A stretch of DNA of 64,000 nucleotides from Pipra filicauda (GCF_003945595.2 NW_024104304.1:1302001-1366000), one strand, 5' to 3'; shown: positions 11,011-25,022, counted from the stretch's first letter. Translations and numbers: made by a program. Notes: generated from the letters alone by a model not told the origin.

Positions 11011-14000
11011 TGGGTGATAGCTATAATTCTCTCTTCTTCTCCCTTCATTTCTTCTCCTAATCTCCTTTCTTAATATTTTGGGTAGCTTAAAACCAGATGG
11101 GTTGAATTTTACTAAGTTGTATGGCTTAGCATGTGCTAAGTCAATGCTTTGTGCAATGCTTTCTTTTGGTTGAATGTTACCCTTCAAAATTTTTAACAAG
11201 TTCCCTTATTTTCTAAAGTTTGCCGATAAAAGCATGGTATTTTTGACCTCCTGAGAAACATGTGCAGTGTCCTCTCCTTTGCGCTTTTTCTTAAGGTATT
11301 AAAAGAACTGTAGGCTCCTTCAATAAATTTGGCCAGCAAAGTTTTGGAGCCTTGTATATTTTTAAAGTAAAACTCCTTCAATAAGCTTGTAGCTTGGAGC
11401 CTGGGGTCTTACAGAGCAGATGGTTTCTTAATAGAACCAATGCAATCCATTGCAGTAGTGGCTGAAAAAGCTGAGGGTAAGATGGAATTGCTGTCCTTTA
11501 AAAATAGCAGTGTTATGTACCAATTTGTTATGATCCTTTACTAGTGTACACATGTAAAACTAAGATTTTATTTTTTTTCTTTTCAGACTAATATGGGATT
11601 ATCTGGTGAAATAACAAAATGATGTTTTGGGCCAAGTCAGGAACCAGGACATCAACATTTCAATTTCATGATAATGTAGTATTACATATGAACAAAGGAA
11701 GGTAAGTTCATTGTTTGCACATAATTTTCCTTGCCGTATGTTATGATCCGGTTATTAAAACTATTAGAAATGCCTCAATCTGAATAAAGATTCAAATGAG
11801 ACCAGATGCCAAAGTCAACGGTATGGGTTTTATTTAATGGTAAAGTGAGACAGAGAGAGATAGAAAGAAATAGGAAAAAGGAGGTGGGGTGGGGAGAAGA
11901 AAGAGATTGACAGAGAGAGATTAAAGCAGAAAATGTATCCCCACTCCATAGGACCCATTGGCGTCCTGTCAGTCCGGTTCTTCTGGTCTTCTTTCCCAAC
12001 ATAAGTGTTCTTTCTGAGAAATAAGAAAAGAGGACTTAGTAAGAGAGGTTTCTGATTTTCACCACGTCTCTGACACAGCTGTGATCATAAAATTTAGTCA
12101 CTGGGGGCCTAATTGCTAGTTTGGGGGTCTAAACTGTCTTTAGATGCAGCCATGTAACTAAATCAGTTCTCAATATGAGCTGAATTCTCTGTGAAGTCAC
12201 AATTTGCTGAAATGGTTGGTTTGATTTTGTGATAGCTCTTCATAAATATTATATGTGTTTCTAAGAATATCGTACACACCTTCTGTTTTAGTAGACATAT
12301 CTGCCATATTTCAGTGTTCTCTTCTGTAGTCTGTAAAGTGGTGACAAAATTTTTCTGCATTCTCCAGCTGATGTTTATTGAAGAAATAGTTATGTGCAAT
12401 GGCTATTACAAAGTTAATGTTTTATTACATAGTACTTAATTTTCAAAAACTGTTTTTTATTTAATTGCAGATGACATTGATGAATTATTTACATTAGGAA
12501 ATTCTTATAGGGTACCTTCCAATCATATTTATGAGTAGTTTGTCCTTCATTAACAACTTTACAGAGTGGATGTTAGTTTGCAATGATGCAATGGCTTTAG
12601 GGAATTACTTATTTCTCTGTAGCAAAGTTTTGATTGAATTATTATACTGTTAACAATAAAAGTTTGAATGCCAAATTTGCTACTTTTATATTTTCGAGTG
12701 AGTGCAAGCATCAACGTATATAAATTTTTGCAGCTAAAGTATCAATCACCAATCTTCTGTTTAAAAGCTTTCCTTTACGGAGGGTTCAAATGCTCTTAAT
12801 TTGGGGAATAAGCAGTGTTTGCTTCTTCAGCTCCTCTGTGCCCTCCTGAAAGATTCAGTGATATTAATGTTTTCTGTTAGGAAAGGACAAGTAGGAAATA
12901 GCACTCAAAGTATGCAAATTACATTCATCATAGGATGAAATCTGTAGTGCAGCCTCAAAAAGCTATAGGGGACTCTGTTTCCTCAAAGGGTATTTATTTG
13001 ATTATCTAATAACCAAACTAGAAAACGTATCTAATAACAAAGCTATTACTTAGAATGGCAAATGGTCAACAGTTCTTAGCATGGGGTCATAAACTTTCAG
13101 ATTAGGTTAAAAAAACCACTTTTCTTAAAACTATCTTAAAATACTTAAACTAGATCCCTTGTTGTGCTGAGTGTCCTGTCAGATGTGCTTGTAGAATTCA
13201 GCTGAGACTTGAAGCTGTTCAGACCCCTAACTTTTCATTGATTTACAGGGGAATATCATCCATATTTTAAAAAATTATTTAACTCATTATATTTCCCTGC
13301 AGAAGCAGTCTCTCTGTCATAATCAAGGCCTGAAAAAAGAAGGGTGTAAGACCTTGCTGTGTGATCTGCCTCTGCTGCTTTTCTGCATAATGAATATTTC
13401 ACAAACTAGTCTCATTCCTATTGACTAATACAGGTGGCTGAACAGATGAAAAATAGGCTGATGGTAATATTCTAGTTTAAATTTTGAAGCCAGACTTCCA
13501 TTTTCCTTTTAGAGACAAGTAATTTCTGGAATGACTGTACACATGGAAGTAAGTGTTATACAGCCAAAAGAAGTACCACAGTACTGATGAGTAATAGCAA
13601 CAGCTACTCTGGCATTACTGGATCATGTGGTTGTGGCTTTTGTATCATATCACCTAGTACATGCACTCAGGTCTGCAGTGCTGCGAGCAGAGATATGTCT
13701 ATGAGCTTCCTGCTTCTCACCATAAGCTTCCATCTCTGTCTCCCAAGATACTGGTAGCCAGGAGGAGTAACTGCAGGGCTTTTTCTTGCATCACCATGGA
13801 AACTCATGAAGATATGATGAAATTGAACTACAGTTTTTTCTCTGTCCTGACTGCGGTGACAGCACAGAGATATTCCACACAAACCTTCAAGTTTGAGAGT
13901 GTTGACAGGCTCTGGTGCTTATGGTGACCTCCACCTTCTGGCACTTGGAGCGCTGCTCCTGGTTTGCGATCAGAGAGAACACTATTTCCAGACCAAGCTG

Positions 14001-17000
14001 CTGTATGGCCTGCTTAGTGATATAGCTGACATTTACATTTGGAAGGAACACATAAGGAAGGTGGTGGTTCTGAGAATAACTCAAGAGAAGCTTCAGTAGC
14101 TGATTTGCATTCAAATGCTGACAGGTAGAAGCTACGGGAAAACCATGAGCGTTCTGGTATATTTAATATCTCTAGAAGGTGTGACTGTAACGCAGTTGTG
14201 CTATGGAATACTGAGACAGCATTGATATTCAAATGGCACTGCAGTATTTATCCTCTGTCCTAGTTGTTCATAAAGCTGTCCAGTAGCCAAGCCTCTATAC
14301 ATCACTGAGTTGATGCTAATTCACCTGCACAGAAATTTTACTGTGGAAATTAGTGAAATGTCTCATTTTGCTATATTCTTAGACTCAGAATTAAACACTA
14401 ACTAGAATCAGCAATTCAAGGAAATCAAGCATGAATGCCTAATGTGTTCAGAGTTCATTTACTTCTCAATGAGGTAACTGAAGTTACCTTTCTAGCACTG
14501 CATTAAACTCATGTGGGAGCAGGAGGAAAAATGGTAAAAATGGGTCCCTTGAAGTGTCTGCTTCTTTATTGGTTTATATGAACCTGTTAAACTCTAATAG
14601 GATTTTTGCATTTTAAGCTGTTCTTAATGGAGGTATTGTTTATGCTAAGATCCTTTGAAATACATAAATCAGACACTATAGAAATGAAGCTTTACCCTCA
14701 GCAAATAGGGATCTAATAGGTTCTCAATAATGGACTCCAAATTGATCAAAAAAAATTGGGGAAAATCATGCCTATTTTCTTTTCCATACTTTCCTATTCC
14801 TTGTTTTGTCCTTGATCAGCTCAGGGTGAGTACATCCAAATAGTACCTGATCTGAAAGCATACTTTTTCCCTACAACTTTCTTTATAACTTGTTTGAATG
14901 TGTTAAAACAACTTATTCTTCATGGTTTGGTTTTTTTTTCCTTATAAACTGACAATGAGTTTCATATCTATCATTACCTGGATTAGGTAGGTGGCCTTAT
15001 AGATTGACAAAGCCCCTGTGTTTTGCTGGTCACTGAGTATGGCCTCCGCTCGAAAGCTTAAAGGCTTTTAATTCTGATGCTTTGTTCACACTTGTCCTTC
15101 TAGCTATTTACAGCTCAGCAGTTATGCTCTTTGCACCATCAAGTCTCATCTTTTGATCTACATCAGTCTTCCCTCTACCTCATTTTTGTGCTGGCACCAT
15201 AGTGCTCTCCTCCCTTCTGCTTTGAAAGCTGTCCTGTCCTTCCAGCATGCCTAGACTGCTTGGATCTTCATGGTCAGCAGGGATTAGCACTTTGTCAAAA
15301 TGTTCCTTCTATCCTGCTGACTTTTCTTTGGCACTTGTTGTCACTTTACAGATAGCCTTTTCTTACTGATTGTACCCTTGGTTTGACTATGTTTCTAAAT
15401 AACTTAATCTTATACATATAATTTACATAGCTTGTTTATTTTTTTCTTATTTTTAAGAGAGCCTTTTATTTTCTAAAACCATCCTGCCTACTTTTTTATG
15501 ATTTCTTTCATGCTTTTTGTTGTCCCATTTTTCCCCAGTAAAATGCTACTTTCGTTATTTTCTCTGTTTGTGTCTTCTAAGAACTGTTTGCAACTCGACT
15601 ATGTTTCTCCCTCAAATATTGCTCCTTATCTCTAGAGAGATTTCTGTAAAGAGATTAGTCTGAAGCATCCTGCAAGGCATCATCCTGCTTGTCTCTCTCT
15701 GTGTCTGGAACTGTTGGAACAGATCTCATACTGTTTGTCAGAATGAAATTAACTTCTCATTACATCCATTTTTTTGTTGGAGATAAGTATGGAATTCATA
15801 TTTTTCCATATGTAGCACACAATCTTAGCCATATTAAATAATTCTATAGACACTGATATCTAACAGCTAGCATATCTGGCCCTGCCTTGCCTGTGTTTTG
15901 GTGAGTTTTGCATAATGACCAGTAATCTCACCATGGTCTCTTGACTTTCTGAGTTATTATTTCCATGACCAGCTGTAATGTCATATGTAAGGTTCACATT
16001 TTCACTCATTTTCACACACAGACAGTCCGACATTCAGGCAATTTCCAGGCTTTGGAGGCAATCCTGAATCTCAAGGCACCTTGATGATAATTTGAACATC
16101 TAAATAGTTCTAAAAGAGAGTGATCTGATTGAAATTCCAATGAATAACATTTTGTGGGGGAAGGAAAAACACGAGAGAGCTAAAGTGGATGCAGGTTGGA
16201 AACAGAATATTTCTGAATGTAGCAGTCTTTTAGAAAATAAGAAGTGATGTGCTATGATATGGAATGAAAAGTTGTTTTTTTGTGAAGAAATGCTGCACAG
16301 GATATATTCATAATTAGCAGTAAATGGAACAAAAAATGATCCCTTAAATGTAGCCTTCTGTTGCTTCTCGCCAGAGAAGACTGGTAGGGATATGTTTAAC
16401 ATGCTTCATGTCAATTATTTTAAAGCAAAAGGAGACTGCTGTAGTTGACAGAGCCGAGGTCTTGTGTGTATTTGAATGTGGAGGCTGCATGCAATGAGAC
16501 ATGGGAACATATTCCAGAAAATGGAATGACAGGGGACCAAAACTGAATTTGCCTCCTTTCATCAGGTTTGGATGTTTGAAACCAGAGCCTTATTCATTAT
16601 CAAGCCATTCTTTACATCCACAAGAGACATGCTGTGAACAGAGATGCCTCTTAGAAATATCCCTCTCACTTTAGTTCTCTTCACTTCTTGCCAGTTGTCA
16701 TTGTCTCCCTGTCCTGCTTCATAAAGGATTTCTTGCAGTTCCCTGACATCTCACTCTCCTTACAGCTTACTGTAATCTATAAAAGACAAATTTGTTCTAA
16801 GGAGAAGGAAATGTTGAAAGCCAGCTGTGTTTCCAGTGTTTCCTTTTTTATCCCTGAAATTCGATAAATGATGTTAGTGTTTACCTTCTGTTTACAGGGC
16901 CACAGTGTGCTACTGCTTCCACCTACCTAAGACCATTTTGAAGTACAGTCAGTATTTACTTGCTAGTACTATTGAGTATATTCAATTAAATATCAGTGGA

Positions 17001-18209
17001 GAATTTCAGCATTGACTCTTCTATGTTGCCAAAATATTACCTTTCTTGTACTTTAGATAGTTCTATGGCCAGCTGCTACAAGAGTGAAAGGATTTCTCTG
17101 GAAGAATACTGTTTTCACAGAACAATGAAGATAATAGCAGTCTGTGGTCTTGCAGCCATGAATGGAAATAACATCATTCTGCAAACAACAGTTATTATTT
17201 TTGTGCATAAAGTTATGTATAAAGACCAGTTAGGAATATGCACAAAATGTGTAATGTTCATCAGTGATTACTTTCAAAAATAAAAATGAACACAACATTC
17301 TTTAAATTAGGAAATATTTCCATGCAGAGTACTTCATTCTCACCTAAAAACAGAATAGCAGCTTTAAACAACAACAAAGCTGTCTGGAAAATCAGCCTAC
17401 AGTCTTTTAGCTCCAAGCTGCTTTTTTCCCCCTCTTAATCTGAGCAACTATTTACATTACAGGTGTATCCAGGAACATACACAAAGTTTCGAATACTTTA
17501 AGTTAAACTGATAAGAAACACCTCTGTAGGGAGAGCTGTATTTTGGAGGAAGCTGTAGTTTGGTTTATCTGGATCATCCTCCTTGAAGCAGTAAAAAAAA
17601 GTCATTCGCATATGTAAGTAGAAAGAAGAACAGATAGACACACTAGTTTCACTATTTCACTATTTTCATGAGCTCTACTTCAAAAGAGATTGTGTATTTT
17701 TTTGTTTCTTGTTATTTTAGGGTACTGTGTTGATGGAGATTTATCTAGAGACTGTTCTCAGACTAATTCTGTGGTGCTGCTTCTTACAGGCCTATATTTA
17801 CCTTCGGGAAATATATGTCCTTCCCTGTCTCACTCCATTCCTTTCCTCTGCCTTTCCTCTTCTGTGCCTTTCATATTTTCTTATAAATCTACCTATAGTA
17901 ATTTGGGTGGTTATATTTAAGTGAAAAAACACTTTTGTAAGGAATGGACAGAAATGTCTCCTGATGGCAATGATATTTCCGTAGAGTGGGTTTATGCAAA
18001 ATCTTAACTTGCAGATAATATTATTTAATATTGTAAATATTCTCCTCTGAAATACTGATTTTAACTTAGATTCTTTTTGTAAACAAACATCTTCTTCAAG
18101 TAGTAAATCATCAGAGTTGAATACACCATCAGCTTTTATCTCCAAGATAGAGAAGGACTTCAGGCAATTGGAGAAGGGCATATACAGTATTACCTATCTA
18201 TAGAGAAGT
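11011..18209. other. Single-copy DNA, no gene seen
   Basis: About 7.2 kb of AT-rich sequence. Open frames are short (under about 100 codons) and unlike known proteins, and no LINE or LTR ends are visible. It is compatible with intron or gene desert. Confidence 0.55.
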
Positions 18210-18640
18210 GGAATCCAGAGAATTATAGAGCAGGGACCCTAAATTCAATGATAGAAAGTTATTGGAACAATTTATTAAGCAATCAATTTGAAGGTACCTA
18301 GAGAACAATAACGTGGTAAGACACAGCTAATACAGATTTGCTAAGAGCAAATAACAACAAACCAGAATAATTTCCTTCTTTGGCAGGATAACAGGTTTAG
18401 AGGACAAAAGGAGAGGCAGAAGATGTGATAGTTCTTGACTTGACTAAGGCTTTTGATGATATCCCCTCTGACACTCTCAGGGAAATATAATGAAATTGCT
18501 CACGATGAAATTACGGTAATGTTGATGCACAAGTAGTTGAAAAACTGTAGTGGAATAGTAGTTATCAATTCCTGCCTGTCAAACTGGAAAGGTTTATCAC
18601 ATGTGTAAGGTGATAGATAAGGCCACACAAAGGGAGAAAA
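18210..18640 (+). mobile_element. Old CR1-type LINE fragment, RT palm region
   Basis: Conceptual translation on plus, with several stops and shifts, recovers the CR1 RT order. There is a finger segment around 18290-18350, a phenylalanine-rich FFGRITGL-like stretch near 18375-18400, then VIVLDLTKAFDDIP around 18427-18470, which is motif A with its first Asp intact. A KNCSGIVVIN-like segment lies near 18540-18570. Divergence is much higher than in the other CR1 copies here, so this is an ancient insertion. Its downstream end abuts the inferred LTR start at 18648, suggesting the LTR landed in or beside it. Confidence 0.75.
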
Positions 18641-18647
18641 AGGCTTC

Positions 18648-19436
18648 TGATGGTTTCCTGGAAAAAAAACAGAACATGGGGACACATTCCCAGAAGCTGA
18701 TAAAAGGATTAAACGAGGAAAGGAGATAACATGGCCTTTTCTCAAAACCATCCTGCCTGCTGGGAACTCAGGAAGTGGATCCTTGGGCCTCTGTCATCTG
18801 TCTATCACCCCAAAATTAATATGACTATAGCCACTTAAACTGCCTAAGGAAAAAAAAATATAAAAAGAGATTGGACCCAAGCAAAAACTGGGGAGAAATT
18901 CCATCAACTCTGCGGAGGTAATCATGGGCTACCTTTTTCTCCCTCCACCTTGGGACAACTTGGGGTGAGCGATCGCTTTATACATATAAACTAATTTTGC
19001 TTTTGCTCCATAGCACTTTAAAATTTTTACTTTTTCTTTGTTAGTTGTTTTGCTTTACAGTGTACTTAAGTTTTTTGCTTTACTTGTTCTTTGTAAGTTG
19101 TCTTACTTGTTTGTAAGTTGCTTTTGCTTTAGAGCAAAAACTTAAGTTTTTGCTTTAAGTCTGTAAGTTGTTTTAAATTGCTTTAGAGCATATGCTTTGT
19201 AAGTGGCTTTGCTTTAGAGTTTTTGCTTAGGTTTTGCGGTATTAATATTCTTTGTAAGTTGCTTTGCCTTAGAGTGTTGCTTGTGCCCAGGCTTGTTGTC
19301 GCTACATGGTTTCAGCGTAATTTTTGTAGTTAAATGTTATCACTGATGACACAAACCCTACAAATTGTCACAAATTTGTATTAATAAATATGTTATTTTG
19401 TGAACTGTTCAGTGAGTCCATTTTTAGGTATGGACA
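18648..19436 (+). mobile_element. Solo LTR with repeat-rich R/U3 region (ERVL-like, inferred)
   Basis: An inferred 789-bp LTR starts TGATGG and ends GGACA. It is flanked by GCTTC (18643-18647) and GTTTC (19437-19441), a 5-bp target duplication with one mismatch. It contains a TATAAAA box at 18859-18865, a second TATA-like stretch near 18978-18992 and AATAAA at 19383-19388. A 5-bp duplication would suit class III (ERVL-type) elements, but I cannot name the family. Between TATA and poly(A) signal lies an irregular repeat described separately. No retroviral coding sequence is attached. Ends are inferred. Confidence 0.6.
19025..19285 (+). repeat. Irregular minisatellite, core TTTGTAAGTTGCTTTGCTT
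   Basis: Six diverged copies of a TTGTAAGTTG..GCTTTAGAG core begin near 19037, 19091, 19111, 19161, 19198 and 19251, with uneven spacing of about 20 to 54 bases. The strand is strongly T/G-rich with very little C. Five of the six contain GTAAGT; the first reads GTTAGT. Confidence 0.85.
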
Positions 19437-20489
19437 GTTTCATCGACAGCAAAATTACTCATAGGAGAAATTGGTTGAGGGGTTTCCTATTGCTATTAAG
19501 TATTGTCCCCATATGACTGGTATCAAATGTCCTGTCCATTTCAGTGAATCTGATAAGCAAAGAATCTCATCTAAGGAGATGTTAACAGACTGTGTTGGAC
19601 AACAAAAGGCTTTGATCTCCTGGGAGGGACACTGATAGACAAAAAAATAAATTAATACAGGTTGGACAGAAAATTCTTCTTTTCTGCCCCTTTTAACATG
19701 ACGACATGAAATATGACAAAATCCTAATCTCAGTTCAGTGTGAGTCAATATTTTCAGCAATGTTTTAGGGTGCTGGAATAAAGAGAAACTATTTACTTTC
19801 AGTATCCTGAAGGGCCTTAAAAATGCCTTCAGTGGCATTAGTAGAAGTTAGCTGGGCTGAGTAGTATGAATGATGCCACCTCCTCCTCCAACTTTCCTCC
19901 ACATCCTCTGCTATTCAGCGCTTGTGATGGCAATGTATACTGAAAATGAGGTTCTTCATCTAGTAATATTTTTCATCTTTCACACTCTTCCTCACTAAAT
20001 AGGCTTCATTAGTTCTGTACATTTAAGTCCATTCAGACCTCTATTTGAAAGAAAACTTGGAGCAAGTTCTTCTTCCCCTTTTGCATTGCTTTGCTTCACC
20101 TTTGGATTTGAGAGGTGAATCAACATCAGCAAGATGAAATCCAACTGGAAAATATTAAATGAAGGTAGAAACTGAATGAATGGAGAATGTCCTGCTACAC
20201 AGCAGCACCAGTTCTGTATGATATGATGGATTAGAAAGTGAAAACAACTCAAAAAAAAAAAATGGCAGGTACTTTTCCAAATACTAGGCAGATGATATTC
20301 TAAAGTATTAATAGGAGTACCATATGCAGGGAGGTAATTATTCTGCAGTGGCAGTGGAAAAACCCTTTGCACACTGGACAAATAATTTCTGATACTGAGT
20401 GTTAAATAGGTAAAAGAGAAAGTCTTTATGTATCATGACAGAAATAAATCTGTCACTGCTATTGTTTCATGTATATTGAGACCCAGTCA
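19437..20489. other. Single-copy DNA, no gene seen
   Basis: Holds two minus-strand open frames of 127 and 128 codons (19455-19838, 19995-20381). Neither resembles a known protein nor shows supporting splice or repeat context, so both are treated as chance. Confidence 0.5.
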
Positions 20490-20690
20490 CATTGTAGTCT
20501 CAGTTAAAGTTCTGTGCCAGTTTTATACACCATATTTTGAGGTGGATGTATGCAAGCTGGAAAGAGTTGAGAGAGCAGCTAGATTTAAAAAATATGACTA
20601 CCAAGGAAAAGTGGGAAATATTTAGTTTGATTGGCCTGTACAAAAGAAGACTTTATGAATAAGATGGAATCGATGTAGAACATTTCTTAT
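20490..20690 (+). mobile_element. Old CR1-type LINE fragment, 3' ORF end
   Basis: Plus-strand translation includes KLERVERAARF (about 20555-20590), followed by sequence with the order of the CR1 ORF2 C-terminus and 3' region (a KKYDYQ-like stretch, then a CLYKRRL-like segment). It is heavily diverged and has no terminal octamer. It probably has an age similar to the 18.2 kb copy and may be part of the same insertion split by the LTR and intervening DNA. Confidence 0.5.
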
Positions 20691-22261
20691 AAAAAGACAG
20701 TATCTATTGGTCTCCACATCTTTTGAGAGGAAGAACAAGCAGTAATTTGGTTTAATTTACAGTAATGAGAACTTACGTTAGAATCTTTTATCAAATAAAA
20801 ACCATTAGTCTTTAAAAAAAACATGCATAGAAAATTTGTGAAATCCACAAAGCTATATATCTTTATTTGTATGCAGTGGGAACCTGCACCAGTCAGAGTG
20901 ATTAGGATGGACTCTCTCAACTTTCTCTTCAGTGAGTGAATAAAAATTTTTGTTTGGGTTACACACTGTCAAGGGTAGTCTTTACCAAACACCCACTAGA
21001 ACTAGGGAGTTTAAGTGAGCAACGTTTAGATCTGCTAGAGAGAGACTGAAATGGAAGAATTTTCAAATTTCTCTCCTTTTCTCTCTGCCTTCACTAGGTA
21101 GGAGGTTTCCTTTGGTCTTCTTCTCAGGCTAGTAACTTTCAGCAGATACCTGCTTTGCAATATGCTTTGTGTGGTCTCTTCTGGCTCTCCTGGAAAGTAT
21201 CCTATTTGCTTCTCTTCCTAAGGCCTGGCTGCAGGCTTTTCACCCAGCTGCTGTCTGGAGTCTCCCGTACTGAACCAATGCTGCAGCCTCCTCTCTAATG
21301 GCTCTGCCTTTCAATCACCATGTGCTTCATGCTGCAATCCATATAGTTCTCCTATCTGATCATACCAAATTTTTCCAGGGAAAGAATGATCCCTTCCAGA
21401 GATTCTAAGCCTATTTTAACGTAATATATCACAGAACGAACTGTGATGAAAGAAATGGTCTCCAAATGATAACAACTGTATAGATAGCTGTAGGAAGGCT
21501 TTAGATACAGTTAATCCTGCCAGAAATGATGTTGTGATTTCGGTGGTCTCCAGAGCTCCAGTTCTGAGTGGTTCTGGCTGAAAGTGTTTAGCAATCTGCA
21601 TTCCTAGGTCTGAAAGCAGAGCGTGTTTGTGAGCAGTTGTGATTCTCTTTTTGGGCTAACAGGCATAGTGCCACTTTACCAAAACCCTTAGACAGCAAAG
21701 TGGATTCAGCTTCATGTTCAGGACTATGCATATTGATCTGATGTGTTTGTTCTCTTGGTATCCGTAACCACAGCCTGCAATTTCTACATCAGCTTTGTAT
21801 ACAATCTCTGAACCTGTCTCTCATTTGCTCTTCATTGGTGTCAACAGGTACTTTTAACAAATATACAAGCTATTAGGTTTTCTGATGTATTTTCTCTCAT
21901 GCCCACATTAAAAAAATCATTAGAAAGCCTTTTGGTGATCTGTGGATTGCTGGTGAAACCATCCTAGCTTCCATGAGTATTTTGCATAGGCAGTTAATGG
22001 TCTTGACAACATCTGAAAAATGAAGCTTCCTATGAAAGGTGGTTAACTTGATGACAACATTTAGTGCATACCTTGGATGAAAAAAGTTAAACAATCAGAT
22101 TAGCTGGTTTGATTAATGCTACTGAACACGTTTCAATGTTGTCCTTGTTTACACTAGAGTTTCATGCTACTCGAATGAGTAAGGCAAAATTAAACCAGTG
22201 TAATTTCCTAAAATAGATGAGGAATTTATATTTCTGCTTTTATTACCTCTTCTGCCTTTTA
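20691..22261. other. Single-copy DNA, no gene seen
   Basis: No recognisable coding or repeat feature. Moderately pyrimidine-rich between about 21060 and 21400. Confidence 0.5.
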
Positions 22262-22856
22262 ATCATAGAATCATAGTATCAGCTGGGTTGGAAGAGACCT
22301 CTGAGATCATCAAGTCCAACCCTTGATCCACTACCACCGTGGTTACTAGACCATGGCACTAAGTGCCACAACCAGTCTCATCTTAAAAACCTCCAGGGAC
22401 AGTAAATCCACCACTTCCCTGGACAGCCCATTCCAACGCCTGATTGCCCTGTCTGTAAAGAATTTCTTCCTAATATCTAACCTAAACCTCCCCTGGCACA
22501 GCTTAAGACCATGCCCTCTTGTCTTACTGATAGTTGCCTGAGAGAAGAGACCAACCCCCACTTGGCTTACAACCTCCTTTCAGAGAGTTGTAGAGAGTGA
22601 TGAGGTCTCCCTTGAGCCTCCTCTTCTCCAGGCTGAACAATCCCAGCTCCCTCAGGCTCTCCTCATAAGACTTGTGCTCGAGTCCCTTCCCCAGCCTCTT
22701 GCTCCAGCACCTCAATGTCCTTCCTGAACTGAAGGGACCAGAAGTGGACACAGTACTCCAGGTGTGGCCTCACCAGCACTGAGTACAGGGGAAGAATCAC
22801 TTCCCTGGACCTGTTGGCCACACTGTTCCTGATATAGGCCAGGATGCACGTGTTGG
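22262..22856 (-). mobile_element. CR1 LINE 3' end
   Basis: Begins on plus with ATCATAGAATCATAG, the reverse complement of the CR1 terminal repeat, followed by the GGTTGGAAGAGACCTC 3' UTR signature. On minus the upstream side encodes the ORF2 tail, with [24 protein letters not shown] sequence near 22740-22830. 5' truncated near 22856, about 595 bp. Well preserved, so relatively recent. Open frames inside it on either strand are non-functional. Confidence 0.95.
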
Positions 22857-25022
22857 ATAAGTCTATATTAAACTATTAAAGCAGTAAGAGAGAGGAAGAG
22901 AGAGGTATTAAAAGCACTTTTAGAGTGTTGCATGGACGGGACTTTTAAAGAAAATGATTTAAAGGCTTGGAGTATGTGCGTACTACTAAGTGCCAGCTGC
23001 TATGTGGCAACTCTTCATGTGCACATGCTGAACCTTCAGCTACTGGGAGGCAACCCAAGCCATGGTAGCTTGCTTTGGTAGTTTTTTAACATTTGACATG
23101 TGCATGGGAGTGGATACCACTGACTGCTCAACATTCAATTCCTTGCAGAGCAAGTTGTGCAGGAGATTCACACAGGTCTGGTGTGTATGTGTAGCAGCTT
23201 GACAGCGTCGTCCCAAATCATTTGTGAAACAAAACAAATGAGCAAAAAGGATTTTGTAAAACTACTCAGCAAAACTGTCCTTAGGAATATGGAGCCTTAA
23301 AATGGAATAAAAATGTCATTCCTGACATCCCTTCTGAAATACTACCATTCCTCAGAAAGATCACCTGAAGTCAGAGCTTCTCCTGTCTCTCTCTCATTTT
23401 ATCAGTGCAAAGGCCACTTACTTACACTGCTCTTTGTGCCTAGTAAGCCTTGTTTTAGAAGTAATAATGTATGAATACGAAAGACTACACATGTGGCAAT
23501 GTTATCCGGAGGAAGTCCGAGTTCAAAGGTCCTTGAGCAACTAAGTCCAGGCTGATGCCTAAATTCTCTTGCAAACTTTGCATTGCAAATATTTAATAGT
23601 GATGAAAGATTTCCCCCAATACAAAAGATTATACTGATTGCCTGGAATGGAAAGGCACTTTTTTTATTGTTCCGGTTTCAGTGCATTTTTTGAGAGGAAT
23701 CATACAAGATTTCCTTGACTGCAGTGACAACATCCGATATTAACTGTGTGTTATAAGCAGTATCTGTTTCTTCATCACTTTCTACTGTAAGAAATCATTT
23801 ATTTAGAGTATTTTCAAATCAAGACCAAGTAAATGAAGTGACAAAATATTTTGGACACTGTGGTATATTCAACTGCTTATCTAAAGGTAATTTAAAGTGC
23901 TTCAGTATTGAGATATTGAGAGCTCTGTCTAAAGACAGGTAGTTAGAGAACACTCAGTTTAGTTACCATTCATCCATAAACCAAGGGTACTTGTAGTTGT
24001 AGGCCATTTTAAAGTATGATATTTATAGTAAGTAACTTCGAAATGCAGTGCATTGTGTAGCTGCTCCTTGAACCTTGTCTGTTAACCATTGAACTGCATC
24101 ATCCAGTTCAATATCATGCATTCCTCACTACATATTTATCAACTTGCTGAATGATTTAATGTTTTATGCCTCTAGGATTCTCTGTGCAGCTTTTTGCCCT
24201 ATAAGTTTAACTGAGATCAATGTTCTAAATATTATTATAATCCTCCCACTTGAGATAAAATTATTTGCAGGAAATATTTCAAATATCAAGCTATAACTCA
24301 AGTTAGGTTAGAAGTAAGGGAGGATGAGCTGCAGCAAGGATTAGTTCTGTGTCAAATATACAAGAACAGGATGAAAAACAAGCACAAATCATAGCAGGCA
24401 AAATCACAATGCACTAAACATTAATGAAACACCAGACACATTCTGAAGAAATACAACAGGGAGTTCAATTGAGCTCAGAGTTAATATATTTTTCCAATTA
24501 CATGCCAGGCTTTTGATAAAGACACTATTCTGACCTTTACCTTTTAATCTGATCATTTATACAGCATAGATTTCCAAAACCACAACATCTTAAGCTGCAG
24601 TGTTGACTTTATATTTTTTACAGTTTAGATGTACTGGAAGTCAAAAACAATTGAAAAAAAGATAAAAAGAACAGCTCAAAAGCACCCTGGGAAAGATAGA
24701 GGTGAGCTGAGGATTAGATTTTGTTTTTTATTGAGACTTCTACTATCTGATAGCTGTATTTGGAGTATTAGGTAGGGTCGCCAGATGATAGATGCATCAC
24801 TTCTTAGTTAAATTTCCATATTTATCTTGAGTAACTACTTTATAGGTGTCTGTCTGGACTGATCTCAGAAATATCTCAGATCTTTGTGTGCATTTGAATA
24901 TGCTGGCTGACCTAGGAGATTACCTCCACTCCTAGGGAACTTCTTGAATCTACCCGTCTGCACCATTTGTCCTTATACTGCTGCTGAGCCTAGTGTACAA
25001 TGAATAATTCAACTCTCCTCAC

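Noticed and set aside
17798..18181. 127-codon minus frame
   Set aside because: Anonymous translation in single-copy DNA with no supporting signals.
19455..20381. Two minus frames of 127 and 128 codons
   Set aside because: No recognisable domain or splice borders, F/L/S-rich composition typical of chance frames in AT-rich DNA.
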